Notes under the pieces: model-generated
What the model saw: only the letters and a program-made list of their open reading frames with translations
What the model was told of the DNA's origin: nothing
The model's database searches: none
In this document: piece by piece, positions 25,301-33,451 of the stretch
Layout: each line of letters begins with the position of its first letter
How positions within the stretch are numbered: position 1 is the stretch's first letter
Assembly: GCA_038233075.1 (NCBI GenBank)
Contig: JBBSMQ010000031.1
Coordinates: forward strand, 1-43,377
Reading direction: 5' to 3'
Source of the DNA: Iamia sp038233075
Lineage (GTDB): Bacteria > Actinomycetota > Acidimicrobiia > Acidimicrobiales > Iamiaceae
DNA: 43,377 bases
Made by a program: the position numbers and the translations under genes

Positions 25301-26407
25301 GTGGCCACCGTCAACGAGCGCCAACCCGGGGTCTGGTTCGCTCGCGTTTTCCTGCCGCCGACAGCCGAGGGGGAGAAGGGCCGCCAGGTCGGCAAGAGCT
25401 TCCGTGGGTCGAAGAAGGCGGTGCGAGCCGAGATCGCCGAGTGGGAGGCCGGGCTGCGGGGCACCGCGCCGGCCACCGTCGGAGCGACGGTGAACGACCT
25501 GCTGCGGCTGTGGCAGGAGGCCAAGGCGTTCGACTGGCAACCCACCTCTGCTCGAGACCATCGCAGCCGCACCGGCCTCATCAACCGAGACATCGGCGCC
25601 GTCCGCCTGCTCGATCTCGACCCGTTCCGCATCGACGCCTGGATCGCCCAGATGCGCCGCAAGGGCGTGGGCGAAGGCGCAGTGCGCAGCCGGGTCAGCG
25701 CGCTGCGGGCGGCGCTCTCGTGGGGCATCTCCCGGCGGATGCTGCGGTCCAACCCGGTCACCGAGGCCGCCCCTAGCCTCCGCAACAACCACCGCACCAC
25801 CCGGCCCGAGCCCGAGCAAGTCGTGGCCCTCCTGGCCGCCGCCGGTGAGGAGGGCGCCCGGGCGGCCTTGGGCCTGCGATTGGCTGCGGTCTCGGGCGCC
25901 CGAGCCGCCGAGGTCGTCGCCCTGCGTTGGACCGACCTGGTGGGGGACCGGCTGACCATCAGCCGCCAGCGCCACTCGCAGGACGGCGAGGTCCTGCTGC
26001 GCGAGCGCACCAAGACCGGTGGCAGCCGAAGTGTGGTGCTCGACTCGGGCACGGTCGAGGCTATCGACGCCTGGCACCGCGAGGCCGACGAGCTGGTCGG
26101 TGCGCCCACCGAGTGGATGCTCTCCGAGCCCGGTGATTCGATCCCGCCGTCGCCGAGGTGGCTGTACGCCACGTTCAAGCGCGTCGCCGAAGCCGCCGGC
26201 ATCAAGACCGGCCGGGCGGGCGGCATGGTCCTGCACGACCTGCGCCACTGGGCGGCAAGCACCGCCCTGAGGGACGGCCACGACCCGGTCACCGTCGCCG
26301 CCCGCCTCGGCCACTCGCCCGAGACTCTGCTGCGAGTCTACGCCCAAGAGATCGAGCAAGGCCAAGAAGGCGTAGCCGCCTCCCTCGCCGCCCGCCTCGA
26401 CGGCTGA
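25301..26407 (+). CDS. Tyrosine recombinase / phage-type integrase
   Basis: A 368-residue site-specific recombinase. The N-terminal arm/core-binding part contains RQVGKSFRGSKKAVRAEIAEWEAG. The catalytic domain shows the expected residues: Arg in SGARAAEVVALRW (about 199), Lys in RTKTGGSRSVVL, HDLRH (about 312), LGHSPETLLRVYA with the His and the nucleophile Tyr (about 347). All the key residues are visible, so it looks active. GTG 25301 is the start. It opens the accessory region and probably integrated it. No tRNA gene is visible next to it, so the attachment site is not identified. Confidence 0.93.
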   Translation: MATVNERQPGVWFARVFLPPTAEGEKGRQVGKSFRGSKKAVRAEIAEWEAGLRGTAPATVGATVNDLLRLWQEAKAFDWQPTSARDHRSRTGLINRDIGAVRLLDLDPFRIDAWIAQMRRKGVGEGAVRSRVSALRAALSWGISRRMLRSNPVTEAAPSLRNNHRTTRPEPEQVVALLAAAGEEGARAALGLRLAAVSGARAAEVVALRWTDLVGDRLTISRQRHSQDGEVLLRERTKTGGSRSVVLDSGTVEAIDAWHREADELVGAPTEWMLSEPGDSIPPSPRWLYATFKRVAEAAGIKTGRAGGMVLHDLRHWAASTALRDGHDPVTVAARLGHSPETLLRVYAQEIEQGQEGVAASLAARLDG

Positions 26408-26498
26408 GCGGCCCGGATGGGCGATGGGGATCCGTGTCGTTGCCGCCTCGGACATCAATGAGCCGCCGGCAACTGGGCAAGCGGACCATGATGGAGCG

Positions 26499-27191
26499 GT
26501 GAGCATCGCACCGATATCCATCCTCGAGCGCGCCGTGTACGGCACGGCGGAAGCGGCCCGGCACTTGGGGCTGCGGCCCGAGCGCGCCCGGGCCTGGCTC
26601 GATGGCTACCGGCGCGCCGGGGTCCAGTACCCGCCGGTGATCCGTGAGGCGACGACCGGGGACGACGTGGTTACTTGGGGCGAGTTCGTGGAGCTGGGGT
26701 ACCTCCGGGAGTACCGCCGACAAGGTGTTCCGCTGCAGCGCCTCCGCCCGGTCATCGACGAACTGCGCCGGCACCTCCGCACGCCCTATCCGCTGGCTAC
26801 GGCCCGGCCCTATGTGCTCGACCGGGACTTGGTGCTCGACGTGCAGGAGCGCAACGAGCTCCCGTTGCCTATCGCCATCGTGATCCGATCGGGCCAGGGG
26901 GTGCTGCTCACCGAGCCAGCGAATCGCTTCTACCGGAAGGCAGAGTTCACCGTTGCCGGGGAGGGCGACGTCCAACGCCTTCGACCGGCAGGTCCGGTGT
27001 CGCCGGTGGTCATCGACCCTCTCGTGGGCTTCGGCCGGCCGACGGTCGACAACGTGGCCACCGAGCGCCTGTGGGAGCTGTACGACGCCGGAGAGGACGT
27101 TGAGGAGATCGCCGAGGGCTATGAGCTTCCGGTCGATCGAGTGCGAAGCGCCGTCGCCTACGAGGAGCAGCTCCGCTCCCTCGCTGGGTGA
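26499..27191 (+). CDS. VapB45-like antitoxin (HTH plus DUF433)
   Basis: About 230 residues. The N-terminal segment YGTAEAARHLGLRPERARAWLDGYR is a putative DNA-binding HTH, the middle part (VVTWGEFVELGYLREYRRQGVPLQRLRP) matches VapB45-type proteins, and the C-terminal segment (IDPLVGFGRPTVDNVATERLWELYDAGEDVEEIAEGYELPVDRVRSAVAYEE) is a DUF433 repeat. Size and order match Mycobacterium tuberculosis VapB45 (Rv2018). It should bind both its own promoter and the toxin encoded 6 nt downstream. GTG 26499 fits the homology better than the in-frame ATG at 26424. Confidence 0.82.
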   Translation: MSIAPISILERAVYGTAEAARHLGLRPERARAWLDGYRRAGVQYPPVIREATTGDDVVTWGEFVELGYLREYRRQGVPLQRLRPVIDELRRHLRTPYPLATARPYVLDRDLVLDVQERNELPLPIAIVIRSGQGVLLTEPANRFYRKAEFTVAGEGDVQRLRPAGPVSPVVIDPLVGFGRPTVDNVATERLWELYDAGEDVEEIAEGYELPVDRVRSAVAYEEQLRSLAG

Positions 27192-27197
27192 ACGGTC

Positions 27198-27599
27198 GTG
27201 GCGGGCCGGTTCTACCTCGACGAGACCGACCTGAAGCTGGCTAAGGCGCTCGCCGAGATGCACGAGGGCATCGTGTATCCCGGACATGAGGACCTGCCGC
27301 AGGTTCATCGGGGAACACAGGACGACGCATGGCTGCCTGTCATCGGGTCGCTCGGGCTCGTCGTCATCACCCGTGACGCTCGTATCCGATACCGGCCCAT
27401 GGAGAAGGCGCGCTGGATTGACCATCGAGTCCGAGGGTTCGTGCTGACCGGTCGGACGAGCCAATCGACCGAACAGAGCCTGGCCCTGCTCACTCGCTGG
27501 TGGACGCCCATCGGCGAGGTCACCATCCAGCGGCCGATCGGACCGTGGATGTACTCGATCACCAACTCCGGCATTCGCCAGCTCGAACTGGTCGGATGA
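27198..27599 (+). CDS. VapC45-like PIN-domain toxin
   Basis: A 133-residue protein close in size and layout to Mycobacterium tuberculosis VapC45 (Rv2019). Acidic residues expected of a PIN-like ribonuclease are LDETD near the N-terminus, DDAW about residue 37, and ITRDARIRYRP about residue 57. It is predicted to cleave RNA and to be neutralised by the DUF433 protein encoded 6 nt upstream in the same operon. GTG 27198 is the start. Activity is inferred from family only. Confidence 0.82.
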   Translation: MAGRFYLDETDLKLAKALAEMHEGIVYPGHEDLPQVHRGTQDDAWLPVIGSLGLVVITRDARIRYRPMEKARWIDHRVRGFVLTGRTSQSTEQSLALLTRWWTPIGEVTIQRPIGPWMYSITNSGIRQLELVG

Positions 27600-27652
27600 G
27601 CCATAGCCGAGGTCGGTGACCGAGGCTGGCCGGCCCGGAGGGAAGGATCGGC

Positions 27653-28006
27653 TCATCCCGTTGGCGGCAGTCCGACAAGTGCAGCCAGGTCCACCCGGCG
27701 CACGACCAGGCGTCGACCGAGCTTGACCACGGGGAGTCCCTCGCGGCCGCCCGAGGTGCGCCAATCGTCGGCCAGCTTGTAGGCGGTCGTCCGGCTCACC
27801 CGTAGCACGGCGGCGGCCTCGGTGACGGTGAGCATGAGCGGCAGCCCGTCGAGCGACAGAGCGCTCGGCGGCGGATCGGCTCGGTGTGCGGGGAGCGGGG
27901 CGTCAGCGGGAGGTGGGTGGCGGTCATCCTCGCCGGTGTCGGTGATCAGTGAGAGCTGTCGCCACGCCGGTGGTGTCCGAGGGCCGGTGCGCTTGGTGGT
28001 GGTCAT
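27653..28006 (-). CDS. Excisionase-like helix-turn-helix protein
   Basis: A 117-residue protein starting with ATG 28006 (GGGAG ribosome-binding sequence just upstream). A Pro/Arg-rich N-terminus is followed by a winged HTH of the excisionase/MerR-like type: LTVTEAAAVLRVSRTTAYKLADDW (residues 59-82) and the wing VVKLGRRLVVRRVDLAALVG (93-112). Such proteins act as recombination directionality factors for tyrosine integrases or as small regulators. It converges on the VapBC45 pair, and the repeat-rich noncoding block begins right behind its start, so it may bind there. Confidence 0.8.
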   Translation of the reverse strand: MTTTKRTGPRTPPAWRQLSLITDTGEDDRHPPPADAPLPAHRADPPPSALSLDGLPLMLTVTEAAAVLRVSRTTAYKLADDWRTSGGREGLPVVKLGRRLVVRRVDLAALVGLPPTG

Positions 28007-28177
28007 GCGATCTCCCGATGGTGAGTCCCTACTGGAACTAGGCCCGCTGACCCCGGAGATCCTCCTGCCGAATCGCAGAAGTTCTCGCGCTCGCATCGCC
28101 CCCGCCTGGGCTCGCTGCCCGGCCGCCCACACGGTCGTGCGGCGCCAGGCGGCACCGCGGAAACGGTCGATCCCGTC

Positions 28178-28261
28178 ACACGACCTTTTACCCGCAGAAG
28201 GGCAAATCCGGCGCGCACACTCTTGCAGGTTCCCCTCCGGGAAACCTGCGCCGGGGCGTGT
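28178..28261 (+). repeat. 84-nt structured element, copy A
   Basis: It begins ACACGACCTTTTACCCGCAG and ends GGGGCGTGT. A 25-nt inner hairpin (GCAGGTTCCCC/GGGAAACCTGC) sits toward its right side. It matches copy B (28717-28800, opposite strand) at about 68 of 84 positions without gaps. The outer ends can pair, although less perfectly than in copy B. Confidence 0.75.
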
Positions 28262-28468
28262 TCGCGACCGAACAGCCGCCGAGAGGTCATCGAGCGTCTC
28301 CGCGACCAGTCCACCCGGAAGCGCCGCAGGATCGACGAGCGCATCGACCGCCGAGGCCACGCAAGGGGTTCCTTCACCGTCGTCCAGAGCATCCCCACAC
28401 CGGACGTCGGTGCCAGCCCGAGTGATGAGGGGACGCGAGGCGGGCGGGGGCCGGGATCAGCCGGCCGG

Positions 28469-28545
28469 GGTCGTGTTGAGGGTCGTGCCAGCGGTCGTGC
28501 CAGAGGTCGTGCTAAAGGTCGTGGTCCAGCAAGAAGCCCTGGTTA
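28469..28545. repeat. Five iteron-like 12-nt repeats (GGTCGTG-N5)
   Basis: GGTCGTG starts at 28469, 28481, 28493, 28505 and 28517, a strict 12-nt period. The block is followed by GCAAGAAGCCCTG, which recurs in diverged form after the second cluster at 28854. A strict period with a conserved 7-mer suggests protein binding on one face region of the helix. Confidence 0.75.
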
Positions 28546-28716
28546 CCGCCAGCCGAGCGCCGACAGCGACAAGGTCCCCGCCCATATGGTCGGCCCGATC
28601 GCCGGCTGGCGTTTAGCGATGTGCTCGCGCATCAGGCGCTGTCGAGCACCGGCCGCCGATGTGCCCCGTGAGGATGACCCGCCAAGCCGAGAGGCTCGGC
28701 CTCTACGGCTGACGGC

Positions 28717-28800
28717 GCACGACCTCGCGCAGGTATCCCGAAGGGAAACCTGCAAATGTGTGCGCGCCGGATCTGGCCTTCTGCGGGCGCGAGGTCGTGC
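28717..28800 (-). repeat. 84-nt structured element, copy B
   Basis: The ends GCACGACCTCGCGC (28717-28730) and GCGCGAGGTCGTGC (28787-28800) are perfect 14-bp inverted repeats. The inner hairpin GCAGGTATCCC/GGGAAACCTGC lies at 28729-28753. The whole unit is the reverse-complement relative of copy A; the outermost pair is G-C here and A-T in copy A, a compensatory change. Confidence 0.75.
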
Positions 28801-28853
28801 GTCGAGATAGGCACTTCCGGGTGGCGCTGCCGGCACCCGAGGCGCCTGCGAAC

Positions 28854-28890
28854 GGTCGTGCAAGAGGTCGTGCGCCGAGAAGAAGCCTTG
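28854..28890. repeat. Second cluster of the 12-nt repeats
   Basis: GGTCGTG starts at 28854 and 28866, again 12 nt apart, and is followed by AGAAGAAGCCTTG, a diverged copy (10 of 13) of the sequence behind the first cluster at the same offset. The two clusters are therefore related by duplication. Confidence 0.7.
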
Positions 28891-29350
28891 TCTGCGGGCA
28901 TTACGGCGGTCGGCATCGCAGCGATCATGAGACGAGAGTCACGCCCATGCCGAAGTTCGCCCGAGCTGAATCGCTCAGGCGCCAACTGTCCCGCTGCAAG
29001 TTGCGCTCGGCGCGCCTCCACAACGGACGATTCGACCGAACCGAGCCTGCGGATCCGCCCGTGGGTGCATCTCGACTCTGATCGAGCTACCCATACCAAT
29101 GTCGACATGCAGCTCCAGCGGGGCCCCGTCGTCGCTCGTTGCACGAGGCATCGTCCTCGACGGTGGCGCGCCGGAGTCCGTGTGAGCGCTGAGAGGCCGG
29201 TTCGTTGGTGAGGTGGGCGCCACCGACGGCGACGCCCTCGGGGCCGTGGCCCACCGGCCGTGGTCGTGGAACTGGCGCCGCCCGCTCCTCGGCGCCGGCC
29301 AGATCCGAGATGTGGCCTCACCTGTGCGACGGTCCCGGTAGCCTGCGCTC

Positions 29351-29557
29351 GTGGCTGGGAAGGTGTTGCCGATCACCATCGAGGAACTACAGGCGTCTCT
29401 TGACGAGGCCGACCCCCCGACAGGCGACGACGTTTCGATCACGTCTGACGGGCGTCGGCTGGACTCCAAGGCGGCGGTGATGGCTTGGCTGGCCGAGGTT
29501 GACGACGAGACGGCCGCCGAGCGGTACGCCCTCCTGGACGACGGTGCCGCCCGCTGA
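29351..29557 (+). CDS. Small putative antitoxin partner of the nucleotidyltransferase
   Basis: A 68-residue acidic protein (MAGKVLPITIEELQASLDEA then SITSDGRRLDSKAAVMAWLAEVDDE). No family is recognised with certainty. It starts with GTG 29351, and its stop overlaps the start of the nucleotidyltransferase gene by 14 nt. That position and size fit the antitoxin of a two-gene toxin-antitoxin operon; this is inference from context. Confidence 0.55.
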   Translation: MAGKVLPITIEELQASLDEADPPTGDDVSITSDGRRLDSKAAVMAWLAEVDDETAAERYALLDDGAAR

Positions 29558-30074
29558 TACCGGTGATCAGGAGCCTGATGTAGCTCGGCTCCTGGAGACC
29601 CTCGATCGCCATGGCGTCGAGTACCTCCTGGTTGGTGGAGTCGCCGCTCGTGCCCACGGGGCCCTGCGTCGGACGAGAGATCTTGACTGCCTGGCCCGAC
29701 GGACGAAGGCCAACCTCGACAGCCTTGCGACTGCAATGCAGGAACTGAACGCTCGCCTACGCGTCGAGGGATTGACCGATGAAGAGGCCGCGGCACTTCC
29801 GATGGTGGTGGACGGCGCTCGACTCTCCCAGATGGAGATCTCGACTTGGCGAACCGACGCCGGCGACTTGGATGTGCTGGCCGACCTTCCAGACCGAGGC
29901 GGTCAGCATCTGACTTACGAGGATCTATCGGATCGTGCCGTCGAACTGCGATTCCACGACATCGTGGTTCGGGTCGCCGCCATCGAGGACATCATCGCGT
30001 CAAAGGAGTGGGCAGGACGTCCGAAGGACAAGGAGGCTCTGCCTGAACTTCGCCGGCTCCGAGACTCCGGCTGA
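29544..30074 (+). CDS. MNT/AbiEii-type nucleotidyltransferase, putative toxin
   Basis: About 176 residues from GTG 29544. The polymerase-beta-like nucleotidyltransferase core is visible: HGVEYLLVGGVAARAHGALRRTRDLDCL, with the GG loop and the D-x-D metal-binding pair in RDLD, and later FHDIVVRVAAIEDIIASKEWAGRPKDKEALPEL, typical of the family's C-terminal helix. Members act as toxins by adding nucleotides to tRNA or other targets, or as housekeeping transferases. The 14-nt overlap with the preceding small gene supports a toxin role, but the target is unknown. Confidence 0.75.
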   Translation: MPPADTGDQEPDVARLLETLDRHGVEYLLVGGVAARAHGALRRTRDLDCLARRTKANLDSLATAMQELNARLRVEGLTDEEAAALPMVVDGARLSQMEISTWRTDAGDLDVLADLPDRGGQHLTYEDLSDRAVELRFHDIVVRVAAIEDIIASKEWAGRPKDKEALPELRRLRDSG

Positions 30075-30570
30075 CAGAGCTGACCCTGCGCGGCACGTGG
30101 CAGCCACCCAGGGAGACATTCGACCTTCGGGTATACCCGAACACCGAATGGAACGGCGGCAGGATTTCGATCGGATCGACGGTCTTGAACCCGGTCTCGG
30201 CAATCGTCGCCAGCACCCGAAAGGTGAGTGTGCGGGGCGTCGCCGTCGGGACGGAGGTGGGCACGGGTAGTCCGCTGCCCACATCGAGGGCGTGGAGGAA
30301 CTCCCGCGGGTCGGCAGAGAGGTTGGTTCCCACTCAACGGGCTCCCAATCGACCGGCCGACCGTCGAAGCGCTCGTTGCACCCCGATCGACCCACGCCGA
30401 TTCAGCTGCACGACGCCCGGACCGTCGTCGATCGCGACAGGACTGAGGCAGTCGTAGGTGCCCCCTCGATCGTACGCTCGGGGGCGAACGTGCGGTGAGG
30501 CCAACTTTGCGAGCACGGCGACGCCGGCCTCGCAGATGACCGCCTGGGTTTCAGGAAGGCGCCCGGCTCT
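30075..30570 (-). pseudogene. Frameshifted gene of unknown function
   Basis: On the minus strand, good codon use switches between frames. One frame carries GVAVLAKLASPHVRPRAYD and YDCLSPVAIDDGPGVVQLN; near 30375 the coding character moves to another frame (CNERFDGRPVDWEPV); near 30330 it returns to the first (NLSADPREFLHALDVGSG then TLTFRVLATIAETGFKTVD and IEILPPFHSVFGYTRR). The first frame also has a TGA at 30334-30336. Two compensating frameshifts explain this better than two genes. Start and end are estimates. I do not recognise the family. It is antisense to the hsdR upstream region. Confidence 0.5.
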
Positions 30571-30628
30571 GTCCTTCGACGCCGACGTCGCGCACCGGGA
30601 CGGTGGCACCGGCCAGAATGGCGGAGCC

Positions 30629-33451
30629 ATGGGAGACGAGGTGGGCTATGTGAACCCGGAGCAGCGCGCTCGACGGGACATCGACGCACAGCTCGTCGCG
30701 TGCGGGTGGGTGGTGCAGGACTACAAGCACGCCGCGGTGGCCGCCGCCCAGGGGGTGGCTGTCCGAGAGGTGCCGACGGCGGCGGGGCCGGCCGACTACG
30801 TGCTGTTCGTCGACAGCCAGGCGGTGGGTGTCATCGAGGCCAAGAAGGTCGGCACCACGCTGACCGGCGTCGAGTGGCAGACCCAGAAGTACCAGACGTC
30901 GTTCCCCGGCGAGCTGCCCGCCCTGCTGGTGAAAGGCGCGCTGCCGTTCGGCTACGAGTCGACCGGCGCCGAGACCCGGTTCACCTGCGGGCTCGACCCC
31001 GACCCCACGTCGCGCCGGACCTTCACCTTCCATCGGCCCGAGACGCTGGCCCGCTGGCACGAGGACCACATCACGTTCGACGGCAGCGGCACCCTGCGGG
31101 GCGGCATCACGCTGTTGCCCGAGCTGGACCCGGCGGGTCTGTGGCCGGCCCAGGCCGAGGCCATTGTCAGCCTCGAGGAGTCGCTGAAGCAGAACCGGCC
31201 CCGGGCGCTGATCCAGATGGCCACCGGGTCGGGCAAGACCTTCACCGCCGCCAACATCTCCTACCGGCTGCTCCGCTACGCCGGCGCCAAGCGAATCCTG
31301 TTCCTGGTGGACCGGGGCAACCTCGGCAAGCAGACGATCAAGGAGTTCCAGGGCTTCGCCACGTCTGACGACGGACGCAAGTTCACCGAGCTCTACACCG
31401 CCCGCCGCCTCGACTCGTCGGCCCTGGACATGGCCGACGAGTCTGCCACCAAGGTGCACGTCTCCACCATCCAGCGGATCTACTCGATCCTGCGAGGTGA
31501 GGCGATCGACGACGATCTCGACGAGCGCTCGGCGTATGACCTGTCACCGGAGCGCCCGGTGGAGGTGGCCTACAACCCGGCGGTACCGATCGAGTCCTAC
31601 GACGTGATCATCGTCGACGAGTGCCACCGCTCCATCTACGGGGTGTGGCGCCAGGTGTTGGAGTACTTCGACGCCTTCCTGATCGGGCTCACCGCTACAC
31701 CCGGCAAGCAGACGTTCGGCTTCTTCGAGCAGAACCTGGTCATGGAGTACGGCCACGAGCAGGCGGTGGCCGATCGGGTCAACGTCGACTTCGACGTGTT
31801 CCGTATCCGCACCGAGATCAGCGAGTCGGGCGGCACCGTCGAGTCCGGCATGGTCACCGAGTTCCGTGACCGGGAGACTCGGGCCCAGCGCTACGACCAG
31901 ATCGACGAGGACCTCGACTACACGGCGAAGGAGCTCAACGCCGGAGTGGTGGCCCGAGACCAGATCCGCACCATCGTGGCAACCGTGCGCGACTCCATGC
32001 CCACCATGTTCCCGGACCGCATCGTGCGGGCCGACGGCCGCCTGGAGCACATCCCCAAGACCCTGTTCTTCGCCAAGGACGACAGCCACGCCGACGACAT
32101 CGTGCAGATCGTGCGCGAGGAGTTCGGCCTGTCGAACCTGGGCGCAGTCAAGATCACCTACAAGGCCGGCGAGTCGGGCCAGAAGCCCGACGAGCTGCTG
32201 GCCCAGTTCCGCACCGGCTACGAGACCCGCATCGCCGTCACCGTCGACATGATCGCCACGGGCACCGATGTGAAGCCCATCGAGTGCGTGGTGTTCATGC
32301 GCATGGTCAAGAGCCGCAACTTCTTCGAGCAGATGAAGGGCCGCGGCGTGCGGGTGATCGGCCAGGACGACCTGCGGATCGTGACCCCCGACGCCACCGC
32401 CAAGGACCACTTCGTGCTGGTCGACGCGGTGGGCGTCACCGAGACCACCCTCAACGACACCGTGCCGCTGGAGCGCAAGTACGGCGTGAGCCTCGACAAG
32501 CTCCTCAACCAGGTGGGCCTCGGCGTGACCGACGAGGCGGTGGTGTCGTCGGTGGCCTCCCGCCTGGCTCGGCTCGACCAGCGCATCGGCCAACCCGACC
32601 GAGACGAGATCGAGGCCATCGCCGGCGCCAGCCTGGCCGCCATCGCCCACGGAATCGTCGACGCTCTCGACCCCGACCGTCAGCTCGCCGCCGCCCAGAT
32701 CGCTACCGGCCAGAGCGATCCCGATGCCGACGCAGTGGCCGCTGCCCGCAAGCAACTGGTGAAGGAGGCGGTCCAGCCGATCGCCGGCAGCTCCGAGCTG
32801 CGGGAGAAGCTGGTGGAGATCCGCCGCAGCTACGAGCAGGTGATCGACGCCGCCAGCAAGGACAAGGTGATCTCCGGCGAGTTTTCCTCCGACGCCACCG
32901 ACCGGGCCCGCAGCACCATCGACTCGTTCCGGGCGTTCCTCGCCGAGCACCGTGACGAGATCACCGCCCTGCAGATCCTCTACGCCCAGCCCTACGGCGG
33001 CGGCCTCACCTACGACGACATCCGCGAGCTGGCCACCACCATCGGTCGCCCGCCCCGGAGCTGGACGCCCGATGGGCTGTGGGCCGCCTACGAGGCCCTT
33101 GACGCCAGCAAGGTCCGCGGCTCGGGCCACCGGATCAACACCGACCTGGTCAGCCTGGTCCGCTACGCCCTCGGCACCGCCGACGAACTGGTGGCCTATC
33201 CCGACCTGGTGACCGAACGCTTCCAAGCCTGGCTGGCCCAGCAGGCGACGGCCGGGCGTTCGTTCGCCCCCGACCAGGTCGCCTACCTCCGCCTCATCGC
33301 GGAGCACCTCGCCGCCAGCCTCTCCATTGCCCCGCGGGACCTGACTGGCGCCCCCTTCAGCGAACACGGCGGCCTCGGCCGAGCGAGGAAGCTGTTCGGC
33401 GAAGACCTGAACGCCCTGCTCTATGAACTGACCCGGGCCCTGGCGGCATGA
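30629..33451 (+). CDS. hsdR: Type I restriction enzyme, HsdR subunit
   Basis: About 940 residues. The N-terminal PD-(D/E)XK nuclease is seen as ADYVLFVDSQAVGVIEAKKVG; the SF2 translocase has Walker A MATGSGKTFTA, the DEAD-type VDECHRS and GLTATPG, and a helicase C-terminal part with MIATGTDVKPIECVVFMRMVKSRNFFEQMKGRG. It cuts DNA after ATP-driven translocation when the complex meets an unmethylated site. ATG 30629 follows GGAG; the frame is open upstream but not coding in style. It overlaps hsdS by 4 nt (ATGA), so hsdR-hsdS-hsdM form one coupled operon. Confidence 0.95.
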   Translation: MGDEVGYVNPEQRARRDIDAQLVACGWVVQDYKHAAVAAAQGVAVREVPTAAGPADYVLFVDSQAVGVIEAKKVGTTLTGVEWQTQKYQTSFPGELPALLVKGALPFGYESTGAETRFTCGLDPDPTSRRTFTFHRPETLARWHEDHITFDGSGTLRGGITLLPELDPAGLWPAQAEAIVSLEESLKQNRPRALIQMATGSGKTFTAANISYRLLRYAGAKRILFLVDRGNLGKQTIKEFQGFATSDDGRKFTELYTARRLDSSALDMADESATKVHVSTIQRIYSILRGEAIDDDLDERSAYDLSPERPVEVAYNPAVPIESYDVIIVDECHRSIYGVWRQVLEYFDAFLIGLTATPGKQTFGFFEQNLVMEYGHEQAVADRVNVDFDVFRIRTEISESGGTVESGMVTEFRDRETRAQRYDQIDEDLDYTAKELNAGVVARDQIRTIVATVRDSMPTMFPDRIVRADGRLEHIPKTLFFAKDDSHADDIVQIVREEFGLSNLGAVKITYKAGESGQKPDELLAQFRTGYETRIAVTVDMIATGTDVKPIECVVFMRMVKSRNFFEQMKGRGVRVIGQDDLRIVTPDATAKDHFVLVDAVGVTETTLNDTVPLERKYGVSLDKLLNQVGLGVTDEAVVSSVASRLARLDQRIGQPDRDEIEAIAGASLAAIAHGIVDALDPDRQLAAAQIATGQSDPDADAVAAARKQLVKEAVQPIAGSSELREKLVEIRRSYEQVIDAASKDKVISGEFSSDATDRARSTIDSFRAFLAEHRDEITALQILYAQPYGGGLTYDDIRELATTIGRPPRSWTPDGLWAAYEALDASKVRGSGHRINTDLVSLVRYALGTADELVAYPDLVTERFQAWLAQQATAGRSFAPDQVAYLRLIAEHLAASLSIAPRDLTGAPFSEHGGLGRARKLFGEDLNALLYELTRALAA

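Larger units (their letters stand above)
28007..29350. other. 1.34-kb gene-free, repeat-rich region
   Basis: No convincing gene is present between the excisionase-like protein and the next toxin-antitoxin pair, although many frames stay open because of high GC. The region holds two 84-nt structured elements in opposite orientation, a five-copy and a two-copy cluster of 12-nt repeats, and scattered GGTCGTG heptamers in both orientations. Its right part (about 28920-29350) shows nothing I can interpret. It could be a recombination or replication control region or the site of noncoding RNAs. Confidence 0.6.

Noticed and set aside
27600..27652. Transcription terminator between VapC45-like toxin and the convergent HTH gene
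   Set aside because: No convincing stem followed by a T-tract could be found in the 53-bp gap.
28178..28800. Integron attC sites
   Set aside because: The 84-nt elements have no GTTRRRY/RYYYAAC core sites and there is no integron integrase of the IntI type recognisable nearby.
28632..29321. Minus-strand protein in the repeat-rich gap
   Set aside because: The frame is Arg/His/Pro-rich and runs across the structured repeats; it has no domain and no consistent GC3 bias.
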